NCBI RefSeq assembly: GCF_000513995.1
Contig: NZ_AZVB01000012.1
Location: forward strand, 62,001-126,000
Length of the DNA stretch: 64,000 nucleotides
Direction of reading: 5' to 3'
Origin: Pseudoxanthomonas sp. J35
GTDB lineage: Bacteria; Pseudomonadota; Gammaproteobacteria; Xanthomonadales; Xanthomonadaceae
In this document: one piece after another, positions 57,491 to 64,000 of the stretch
How positions within the stretch are numbered: position 1 is the first letter of the stretch
Layout: every line of letters begins with the position of its first letter
Translations under genes and position numbers: made by a program
Notes under the pieces: model-generated
Told to the model about the DNA's origin: nothing
The model's input: only the letters and a program-made list of their open reading frames with translations
Database searches by the model: none

Positions 57491-57545
57491 CGAGGCGGGC
57501 GCCCTGGCGGGTTTGTCCTGCTGGGCGCCTGGTCTGCTGTTGCTG

Positions 57546-58838
57546 TTATGGCTCTTCTTTCTTGGCACGTACTTCAATCAGGAGATTCCACCCGCCGGGG
57601 TTGAAGGGGACTACGTAACTCCCGGGGGCGTCCAGTTGGGTGACGTTCTCACGCCAATGCATGTCCACCAGGGCCGGCCGGCGCAGATGTGATGTGTTCA
57701 GCGCGGCAACCAAGATCAGGCCGGCGGATACCAGCAGGGTGGCCATATAGGGCCGCTGTCGGTCGATCATCGCGACGACATGCCAGACCATCCACCACCA
57801 GGCGATCTTGGGCAGGTAGAAGTAGCGGTCACCGATCATGAACTGCGCCATCGGCCCGACCTCCTTGAGCCGGACGGATACAAAAGTTTCGACAAAGGCG
57901 AAACAGACGAAGCTGGCTATCACCAGCCGAGCGCTACCTGGTGTTCGCCGGCAGAATAGAAGCAGGGCTATCAGTGCGCAATCTACCAGCAGCCATGCGG
58001 CCTGATTTAGCGGGAGCGTGCCGAAAGTATGCAGGGGCAGCACCTGTCCGAACGTCAATGACAGCAACGAAAGCACAGGTTGCGTCGCCGCTTGGTTTTG
58101 GGGCGAGAAGTTGATGAAAATGACGAACTGAACGACGGCCCCGACCCCCAGGATGGCCAGGGCTCTCCAATCGCTGTCGGATGTGAAGCGGCTGAGCGCC
58201 CCTTCGAAGGGATCCCACTTCAACTTCCGACAGGTCGCGCTACTAATTGCCAGGCCCACTACGACACAGGCCAGCAGTATCGAGAATGGTCCTGTGATGC
58301 AGACAATCAGTAGGGCGGCGTCACGCAGCCAGCCCCAGACGCCTCGTGGTGCCCGGCCTGGGGTGATGCAGCACGCAGCCAACCAGAATTGCAGGAACCA
58401 CTGGGAGTTTGTGATCGTGCCGAATATCTCGCCATTGGTCGGCACCAGCAAGAACGACAAGACCACCACCGGGACCGGTATGTAACCTTGCAGGCGGCGA
58501 CAGGTCAAAGCCATCGCGCCGGCGGCGATGAGTACCGCCATAAAGTTATAGATCAGCGGTGAGAATTCGAGTGAAAAGAAAGATGCGAACCAGGCGATCA
58601 GTCGCGGTGTAGCGTGAAGATAGCCGGCGTATGGAACGAAAATCTGTGGTAGTAGGCTGCCGAGCTGTTGGGCGAAGAAGATGGTCGCATCTTCTGCCCA
58701 GAACTGAGGATTGCTTAGCGCATCGTTGGATTTCCAAGCCATGGCCAGAAAGAAGATCGCGAACAAGCCTGTCCATCCTATGCCACGCGATCCGCGCCAA
58801 GTGGATATAACATTCTTCAGGTGCATCTGCATTTCCAT
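57546..58838 (-). CDS. Polytopic membrane protein, GT-C-like glycosyltransferase
   Basis: A 430-residue protein with about ten membrane helices. The first periplasmic loop has NPQFWAEDATIFFAQQ; an acidic ED pair in that position is the usual catalytic feature of GT-C enzymes that use polyprenyl-phosphate sugars. It follows a GtrA gene, as serotype-converting Gtr transferases do, which supports a role in adding a sugar to the O-antigen in the periplasm. The start is uncertain: ATG at 58838, 58832 or 58826, or a TTG at 58871 that overlaps the gtrA stop. Confidence 0.72.
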   Translation of the reverse strand: MEMQMHLKNVISTWRGSRGIGWTGLFAIFFLAMAWKSNDALSNPQFWAEDATIFFAQQLGSLLPQIFVPYAGYLHATPRLIAWFASFFSLEFSPLIYNFMAVLIAAGAMALTCRRLQGYIPVPVVVLSFLLVPTNGEIFGTITNSQWFLQFWLAACCITPGRAPRGVWGWLRDAALLIVCITGPFSILLACVVVGLAISSATCRKLKWDPFEGALSRFTSDSDWRALAILGVGAVVQFVIFINFSPQNQAATQPVLSLLSLTFGQVLPLHTFGTLPLNQAAWLLVDCALIALLLFCRRTPGSARLVIASFVCFAFVETFVSVRLKEVGPMAQFMIGDRYFYLPKIAWWWMVWHVVAMIDRQRPYMATLLVSAGLILVAALNTSHLRRPALVDMHWRENVTQLDAPGSYVVPFNPGGWNLLIEVRAKKEEP

Positions 58839-58867
58839 TGAGTGATCGGTTCCGCTTCCCGTTTGGG

Positions 58868-59269
58868 TCAAGCGCGAGGAGATGAGAACGAGAGGTGCTT
58901 ATGCCCAAAGTACGATGTGATTGCGGGAACGGCGACGCCAATCGCGTGCGCGATGGTTTCCGCGGTCGCACCACCCAGCTCCAACGCCGGTAATATCCAT
59001 TTGGCGAGTGCGATGCTTACGATCAGGGTCTGCAGAACGGCAGCGATGTTCACAGCGACGAACCAGCCCACTTGGTGGTGAATGGAGTTGGCCGCCCCCC
59101 TGAATACTAGCAGACGATTCAGGAAGAAAGCCGTCATCATGCCCAGGCAGTACGCCAGAAGAATCGCGCGGGTATAGGGGAGCCAATGACTAAAGGCGAT
59201 CCTCGACCCGAAATTGACGGCCGCAGCGGTTCCACTGGCGATGAGGAAAAGCACGAACTGACGTGTCAT
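58868..59269 (-). CDS. GtrA-family membrane protein
   Basis: A 133-residue protein with four helices and GtrA signatures (MTRQFVLFLIASGTAAAVNF, FLNRLLVFRG and GHKHLSFS at the end). GtrA proteins are proposed to flip polyprenyl-phosphate-linked sugars to the periplasm. It lies between an FAD oxidoreductase and a GT-C-like protein, in an operon with UbiA and DprE1/DprE2-like genes, so the lipid-linked sugar is probably the product of those enzymes. An alternative TTG start at 59284 overlaps the upstream stop. Confidence 0.85.
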   Translation of the reverse strand: MTRQFVLFLIASGTAAAVNFGSRIAFSHWLPYTRAILLAYCLGMMTAFFLNRLLVFRGAANSIHHQVGWFVAVNIAAVLQTLIVSIALAKWILPALELGGATAETIAHAIGVAVPAITSYFGHKHLSFSSPRA

Positions 59270-59280
59270 CTGGAGGCGTC

Positions 59281-60576
59281 TCAATGGCCAGCCGCGAGCG
59301 CTGCGATCTTGGCCCCGACGGCAATACTCTCATTGATGGAGCGATCCTCGGGATAGTAGTAGGCAGTGTCCGCCATGAAGAATCCGGCAAGCGGAGTCTC
59401 CATTGGAGGTAGCATATTCTGGAATCCAGGAGGGCAAATGGTCTGCGCGTACTCGTATCGATGACAGTGGGCGTCAAGCACCCAGTTGCGCTGGAAATCA
59501 GGGTTGAGCCTGGGAAGATAACCAATCGTTTCCTCGATCAGTGCCTCGTTCGGCGATGTCCACTTGGGATGTGTTTTGGGCATGTAGAACGGCGCATACA
59601 GAATCTTCTGCCCCGGATCGTTGCCAGGATTCAGATTGCTGTATTCGATGACGCCTGGGATCTCGATATTGTCATCGCTGATGTTCATCCAGAAATTTTC
59701 GCTGATCGCATGCTTGAGCTTCAGGATTACGCAGGCGACGGGGATATTCTCGATGCGGCTGATGGCGTCGGAGAATGTTGCGGGCAGGCCGGGAACAAGT
59801 CGAGGGACGTACTGGATAGGCGCGGTGGAGATCACCTTGTCATAGGCTTCCACGTCGCCGCCGGTGCGAACACCGGTGACTTTCCCTTCGCTCGAGACGA
59901 CTTCGTCGATGCCTCGTCCAAGCAGAATGCGACCACCCGCAGCCTGTACGCGCCGCGCCATCTCGTTGAGCAGTGCCGACGAGCCGCCTTCCAGATAGCC
60001 CATGCTTTCGTTGAACAGGTTTCGTCGCGATAGCGCTACGCGCTTGATACGAGTGCCGATCCACGAGGCGGACAGAGAGTTCTGGTATTCGAAGAATTTC
60101 AGTGCGAAGGCCTTTTCCCACATCACCGTGTAGGCTTTCGGGCCGATCCAGCGGGTGATCCAGTCGCGGGCGTTTTCCTTGTCTAGTGCGGTCCAGTCCT
60201 TGATGCCTTTCGTACACATAACATGCAAGGCATAGCGGACCTTGTCCACCAGACTTAGGTGCGGGAAGCCGAGCAGAGCGAACGGCGTGCCCCACTTGTA
60301 TAGTTTGCCCTGATAGTAATAACCCATCTTGGTGTCCGTCCAGTGCAATCGATCGGACATTTCCAACTCTTCAAGCAACTTGAACAGCTGATAGTCGGTC
60401 TTGCAAATGAAGTGGTAATATCGCTCGATGCGCAAGCCATCGAAATCGAAATCGGCGGACATGCCGCCGATGCGATCATCGCGTTCGTAGATATCGACCT
60501 GGTGGCCTTGCTTGATTAGCTCCAGGCCTGCCATGAGGCCCATGGGGCCACTGCCGATAATGGCGAATTTGCTCAT
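59281..60576 (-). CDS. FAD-dependent oxidoreductase (amine-oxidase / protoporphyrinogen-oxidase-like)
   Basis: A 431-residue flavoprotein. The dinucleotide motif is IIGSGPMGLMAG (GSGPMG at 8-13), with Glu31 and RIGGMSADFDFDGLRIERY after it, the pattern of flavin-containing amine oxidases and UDP-galactopyranose-mutase relatives. Near the C-terminus, FFMADTAYYYPEDRSINESI closes the FAD site. Such proteins recur in O-antigen clusters, but the reaction is unknown. It could act on a sugar nucleotide or on a polyprenyl-linked intermediate; it is not a typical UGM. Confidence 0.8.
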   Translation of the reverse strand: MSKFAIIGSGPMGLMAGLELIKQGHQVDIYERDDRIGGMSADFDFDGLRIERYYHFICKTDYQLFKLLEELEMSDRLHWTDTKMGYYYQGKLYKWGTPFALLGFPHLSLVDKVRYALHVMCTKGIKDWTALDKENARDWITRWIGPKAYTVMWEKAFALKFFEYQNSLSASWIGTRIKRVALSRRNLFNESMGYLEGGSSALLNEMARRVQAAGGRILLGRGIDEVVSSEGKVTGVRTGGDVEAYDKVISTAPIQYVPRLVPGLPATFSDAISRIENIPVACVILKLKHAISENFWMNISDDNIEIPGVIEYSNLNPGNDPGQKILYAPFYMPKTHPKWTSPNEALIEETIGYLPRLNPDFQRNWVLDAHCHRYEYAQTICPPGFQNMLPPMETPLAGFFMADTAYYYPEDRSINESIAVGAKIAALAAGH

Positions 60577-60602
60577 TGAATGGTCTTCCGTGTTCTATGT
60601 GG

Positions 60603-61547
60603 TCAGCGCTGCAGCACGATATGGCTGTAACGTGGGTCGGTGTAGCTCTCGCGGATGGCATCTTCGAACGGCGTCTGCCGGACACCGAACACCGCTTCGG
60701 TGTCGACGCCCTTGAAGTCGTCCCCGGCGCTTAGTGCCTTGAGCTGGTCGGCGGTGAACGGGGGCTTGTTGCTGAACAGGCTGTACACCCTCAACAGGAA
60801 CGCGAAGAAGCCGATCGGGATATGCACGATCATTGTGCGCAGCTTCTTGACCCGCTTGATGGTGCGGATGATGTCCACATAATCCACGCGGGTGTCGCCG
60901 ACGATATCGAATGCCTGGCCATCGGGCTCGGTCTCGATACACTTGGCGATGCAGCGGCAGAAGTCGCGCTCGTAGAGCGGTTGGCGCATGAAGCGACCGT
61001 CGCCAGGGATGGGGAAGACCGGTGTGCGCGCCATGAATCGCGAAAGCCAGCCCAGGTGCTTGGGGTCGAACCAGCCGAACATCAGTGTTGGTCGCAGTAC
61101 GCAATGGCGCAGTCCGCTGGCCACGACCATCTCCTCCTGCTCGCGCTTGGTGTTGGTGTAGTCGTCCTTGGCCACCGAGTTCACCACCGATGAACTGATG
61201 TGGACCAGGTAGGGCACGGCGGCGGCGCGGGTGGCCGCCAGCACGTGTTCCGTTGCGGTGAGGTTGTTGCGGACGAACGGTTCGCTGGTCTTGCCGGTGA
61301 TCTGCGCATGCAGCTGCACCACGCATGAGGCGCCGACGAATTCCTCCGCCCATGGCCCGGGTTCGGCCAGGTCGGCGTGTACCGCGCGGACGTCCGCGTG
61401 CAGCTTCTGCAGGATGGCCAGGTTGTGGGCGTGCTTGTCGATCGCAACGAGCCGCGTGTAGCCCTGCTGCTTGAGTTCCACGATCAGGTTCTGGCCTACC
61501 AGGCCGGCGGCGCCGGTGATGACGATCTTGGCGTGCTTGTCGGTCAT
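60603..61547 (-). CDS. NAD-dependent epimerase/dehydratase
   Basis: A 314-residue extended SDR enzyme. The NAD loop is ITGAAGLVGQN (about 10-20), followed by AIDKHAHN. The active site is in HISSSVVNSVAKDDYTNTKR, where Ser and YTNTK supply the catalytic triad. LRPTLMFGWFDPKHLG and RQPLYERDFCRCI are typical of nucleotide-sugar epimerases. The substrate is unknown. One base separates it from the DprE2-like stop. Confidence 0.85.
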   Translation of the reverse strand: MTDKHAKIVITGAAGLVGQNLIVELKQQGYTRLVAIDKHAHNLAILQKLHADVRAVHADLAEPGPWAEEFVGASCVVQLHAQITGKTSEPFVRNNLTATEHVLAATRAAAVPYLVHISSSVVNSVAKDDYTNTKREQEEMVVASGLRHCVLRPTLMFGWFDPKHLGWLSRFMARTPVFPIPGDGRFMRQPLYERDFCRCIAKCIETEPDGQAFDIVGDTRVDYVDIIRTIKRVKKLRTMIVHIPIGFFAFLLRVYSLFSNKPPFTADQLKALSAGDDFKGVDTEAVFGVRQTPFEDAIRESYTDPRYSHIVLQR

Positions 61548-61548
61548 T

Positions 61549-62280
61549 TCAGAGTTTGATCCTGCGGAAGACGAACTCGGGGATGGACTTGATGATGAAC
61601 ATGATGGCCCACCAGAATCCTGGCAGGTAGGCGACGGCCCGGCGGCCCTGGATGGCCTTGATGATCCCGTCCGCGATCCTGTCCGGAGATGCCCACAGCG
61701 CGCCTTTCCTGAAGGAAGCGGTCATCGGGGTGTCGACGAAGCCCGGCTTGATATTCAGGACGTTGATGCCGCGCGGGCGCAGGCGCTGGCCCAGTCCGCT
61801 CAGAAAGGCGGTGACGGCCGCCTTGGCACTGCCGTAGAGGTAGTTGCTGGCGCGACCACGGTCACCGGCAACCGACGAGATCACCGCCAGCGTGGTTCCA
61901 GGCTGCAGGCGTTGGGCGAGTGCCGCCGCAAGCGCGATCGTAGCGGTGCCGTTGGTGGCGAATTCCCGCAACGACAGCTCCACCGAGGCGTCGCATGCGG
62001 CCTGGTCTGGCAGCGTCCCGTGGGCGATCAAGGCGACATCGATGCGGCCAAGGGCCGCTTCTGCCTGGTCTAGCAGCTGCGCATGGCCGGCCAGGTCGTT
62101 TACGTCGAGTACGCCGATGTCGACCTGCTTCGCTCCACGCACCTGCAGATCGGCAGCGATCGCCTCGATGCGCTCGGCACGACGGCCGACCAGATAAAGC
62201 GCGGCGGCGCGTGCCGCGTAACGGCGCGCGACGGCCTCGGCGATGGCCGAGGTGGCGCCGATGATGAGAACCTTCTGCAT
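61549..62280 (-). CDS. dprE2: DprE2-like SDR oxidoreductase
   Basis: A 243-residue short-chain dehydrogenase. The NAD(P) loop IIGATSAIAEAVARRYA is at the N-terminus and the active site is ISSVAGDRGRASNYLYGSAK (Ser, Tyr and Lys). The C-terminal segment (IKAIQGRRAVAYLPGFWWAI then IPEFVFRRIKL) matches DprE2 proteins, which reduce the 2'-keto intermediate of decaprenylphosphoryl-ribose to the arabinose form in mycobacteria. It lies 2 bases after a DprE1-like gene. Another lipid-linked pentose is possible. Confidence 0.85.
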   Translation of the reverse strand: MQKVLIIGATSAIAEAVARRYAARAAALYLVGRRAERIEAIAADLQVRGAKQVDIGVLDVNDLAGHAQLLDQAEAALGRIDVALIAHGTLPDQAACDASVELSLREFATNGTATIALAAALAQRLQPGTTLAVISSVAGDRGRASNYLYGSAKAAVTAFLSGLGQRLRPRGINVLNIKPGFVDTPMTASFRKGALWASPDRIADGIIKAIQGRRAVAYLPGFWWAIMFIIKSIPEFVFRRIKL

Positions 62281-62282
62281 GG

Positions 62283-63593
62283 CTACTCCGTGACCCGGCG
62301 CCAGAAGCCGGACGAGAATCGGGGATCGATGAATCGGGAAAACGCTTGCCAGCCTGGGTAGGCCTGGCGGAACAGCGCGCCGGACATGCGTGCGTCCTTG
62401 GCCGCATAAACGGCGCCGCCGGCCTCCATGACGATGCGATCCAGGCGGTCTAGCATCCTCAGCAGGTCCGGGCCGTCGTTCGGGAAGTCCAGGGCTAGCG
62501 TGGTGCCGGGACGGGGGAACGACAGCATGCCACGCGACGGCAGGTCGCCGAATTCCTTGAGCACGGCTAGGAAGGAGCCTCGGCCGCTGCGCGAGATCTC
62601 GCGCAGCAGGGCGGCGGTGGCGTCGCGGGCGTTGGCCGGCGGCAGGACGCATTGGTGCTGCAGGAAGCCGCGTGGGCCGTACATGCGGTTCCAGTGGTTG
62701 ATGCCGTCCAGTGGATAGAAGTAGCTTTGATAGTGAGAAAAATGGCGCTTGTGGCGCGCCGGTTGCCGCCAGTAGTAAAGGGTGTTGAACGGGCGCAGCG
62801 TCAGTCGGTTCACCAGCGAGACCGGTGGTACCAGCGGCATGCTGCGCCTGGGGGCGGAGCTGGGGGTTGCCGCCTGGACATTGCCAGGGGCGTGGTCGCC
62901 GCGCAGGAAGTGCCCGCGTCCCAGGCGCCTGCCACTGGCCAGGCAGTCAATCCAGGCGACGGTGTATTCGAAATCCGTCGCAGATGCCTGCGACAGCGAG
63001 AAGAATTCATCCAGGCTGCCGAAACGGATGGTCTCCGTCTCGATCCATGGGCCAGGCACGCGCCGCAGCTGCAGCTCGGCCCAGGTGATGAAGCCCGTCA
63101 GGCCCAGGCCGCCGATCGTTGCGGCGAACAGGCCACTGGCATCATCCGGGGCCAATGTCCGGCGTGAGCCGTCGCTTCGCAATAGCTCCAGGCGCAGCAC
63201 ATGGTGGCCGAAGCTGCCAGCGCGATGGTGGTTCTTGCCATGTACATCGTTGCCGATCGCCCCACCCACGGTGGCATAGCGGGTCCCGGGCGTGACGGGC
63301 AGGAACCAGCCTCGCGGCAAGGCGATGTCGAGGATGTCCGCCAGCGTGGCGCCGGCTTCGCAGCGGACCACGCCGGTGGCCGGATTGAACGCGATGAAAC
63401 GGTTGAGCGCGGTGCCCACGAGGAGTGATCCCCCGGGGTTCAGGCAGCTGTCGCCATAGCTGCGACCGTTGCCGTGGGGCAATACGCTGCCATCGCCTGG
63501 AATCGGCAATGGGGCGCTGCGGTCGAACACAGGCACCAGTCGCTGCTCGACGCGAGGATAACGTCCCCAGGATTGCCCGGCCGGCGGGGTCAT
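62283..63593 (-). CDS. dprE1: DprE1-like FAD-dependent oxidoreductase
   Basis: A 436-residue vanillyl-alcohol-oxidase-type flavoenzyme. The flavin pocket has LPHGNGRSYGDSCLNPGGSL and TPGTRYATVGGAIGNDVHGK then NHHRAGSFG. It closely follows M. tuberculosis DprE1, including YAAKDAR, whose Lys399 corresponds to Lys418. DprE1 oxidises C2' of polyprenylphosphoryl-ribose before DprE2 reduces it. At the position of mycobacterial Cys387 there is Ala367 (PGTTLALDFP). The ATG overlaps the UbiA stop (ATGA). Confidence 0.9.
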   Translation of the reverse strand: MTPPAGQSWGRYPRVEQRLVPVFDRSAPLPIPGDGSVLPHGNGRSYGDSCLNPGGSLLVGTALNRFIAFNPATGVVRCEAGATLADILDIALPRGWFLPVTPGTRYATVGGAIGNDVHGKNHHRAGSFGHHVLRLELLRSDGSRRTLAPDDASGLFAATIGGLGLTGFITWAELQLRRVPGPWIETETIRFGSLDEFFSLSQASATDFEYTVAWIDCLASGRRLGRGHFLRGDHAPGNVQAATPSSAPRRSMPLVPPVSLVNRLTLRPFNTLYYWRQPARHKRHFSHYQSYFYPLDGINHWNRMYGPRGFLQHQCVLPPANARDATAALLREISRSGRGSFLAVLKEFGDLPSRGMLSFPRPGTTLALDFPNDGPDLLRMLDRLDRIVMEAGGAVYAAKDARMSGALFRQAYPGWQAFSRFIDPRFSSGFWRRVTE

Positions 63594-64000
63594 ATCGCTG
63601 CCAGGACGATGACCACGCAAAGGCCGATCACGACCTGGCTGACGCGGTCCATGGCTGCGAACACGATCGGATCGTCATGCATGTCGCCCCGGTGCGACAC
63701 GATCCACATGCGACTGATCCAGTACAGCAGGATCGGGCAAAGCAGCCAGAGCAGCTTCGGGTTGCTGTAGAGCTCGAGGCTTTCCGGACTGTTGATGTAC
63801 AGCGCAAACACAAGTACGCCGATATAGCCGGCGGCCGCGCCCAGCGACTGCACCAGCGGCAGGTCGGCGACCGAGTAGCCACGGCCCATGGCTATTTCCT
63901 TGCCGCTGGCCAGCGCCGAGGCAAGCTCGGTGTAGCGCTTGAGCATCGCCAGGCTGAGAAACACGAACATCGAGAATGCCAGCAGCCAGAACGAAAGATC
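63590..64000 (-). CDS. UbiA-family prenyltransferase (decaprenyl-phosphate phosphoribosyltransferase-like), 3' part
   Basis: The C-terminal 136 residues of a UbiA-type membrane prenyltransferase, with helices and FLSLAMLKRYTELASALAS followed by RGYSVADLPLVQSLGAAAGY, typical of the DPPR synthase branch (mycobacterial UbiA, Rv3806c). That enzyme makes polyprenylphosphoryl-phosphoribose, the substrate for the DprE pathway. The start and the DDxxD-type catalytic motifs are beyond the window. The order ubiA-dprE1-dprE2 with overlaps shows one operon. Confidence 0.85.
   Translation of the reverse strand, partial: DLSFWLLAFSMFVFLSLAMLKRYTELASALASGKEIAMGRGYSVADLPLVQSLGAAAGYIGVLVFALYINSPESLELYSNPKLLWLLCPILLYWISRMWIVSHRGDMHDDPIVFAAMDRVSQVVIGLCVVIVLAAI

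Noticed and set aside
57491-57545. Bidirectional terminator between the converging O-antigen operons
   Set aside because: GGCGCCC and GGGCGCC can pair, but the 18-base loop and the absence of a T-run make it too weak to list as a feature.

Overview
The window is high-GC chromosomal DNA from a gammaproteobacterium of the Xanthomonadaceae/Lysobacteraceae (Lysobacter, Luteimonas, Pseudoxanthomonas or Stenotrophomonas type). Three things point there: an O-antigen locus that starts directly after metB and opens with wzm-wzt, as in Xanthomonas; GTAG-headed palindromic intergenic repeats; and the gene content (Mpo1-like protein, fabA-fabB, NtrY/NtrX-type regulators). No tRNA, rRNA, CRISPR array or insertion sequence was seen.

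Layout. 1-2924: the start of a Mrp/Mnh sodium/proton antiporter operon (mrpC partial, fused mrpAB). 3058-12830: housekeeping genes, namely an NAD(P)-binding protein, an Mpo1-like membrane protein, purC, a short J-domain protein, rpe, a YegS-like lipid kinase, trpE-trpG, a GtrA protein and glmU. 12874-20769: one minus-strand block holding a membrane-fusion adaptor, an ABC ATPase, two MacB/FtsX permeases, a small membrane protein, a sigma-54 response regulator and its NtrY-like kinase. A sigma-54 promoter with inverted-repeat upstream sites lies in front of the adaptor, so the block looks self-regulated. 21080-33356: glmS, two damaged genes side by side (a PLP decarboxylase with a frameshift and an alpha/beta-hydrolase with an internal amber codon), a cysteine-synthase-like enzyme, oligopeptidase A, fabA-fabB and dinB. 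33457-49405: a hypothetical protein, a phosphoglycolate-phosphatase-like HAD protein, btuB behind a cobalamin riboswitch, free-Met-R-sulfoxide reductase plus TfoX-C, bioD, a quinone-reductase-like dehydrogenase, a phasin, queD, rhlE, an FAH-family enzyme plus maleylacetoacetate isomerase, pilU, two DUF4398-like envelope proteins, a candidate structured RNA, a DUF465 protein and cystathionine beta-synthase.

49481-64000: metB and then the variable O-antigen region. By eye its base composition is less GC-rich up to about 60.6 kb. A plus-strand operon encodes an ABC O-antigen exporter (Wzm, Wzt with C-terminal domain), a sulfotransferase-like protein with a long coiled coil, two glycosyltransferases and a small exported protein. 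A converging minus-strand operon encodes a UbiA prenyltransferase (cut by the window edge), DprE1-like and DprE2-like enzymes, an NAD-dependent epimerase, an FAD oxidoreductase, GtrA and a polytopic GT-C-like protein. Together these suggest an exported O-polysaccharide that may be capped by a sulfotransferase/coiled-coil terminator, and a polyprenyl-phosphate pentose (D-arabinofuranose-like) pathway feeding a periplasmic glycosyltransferase. These last two ideas are the most novel in the window and are inference.
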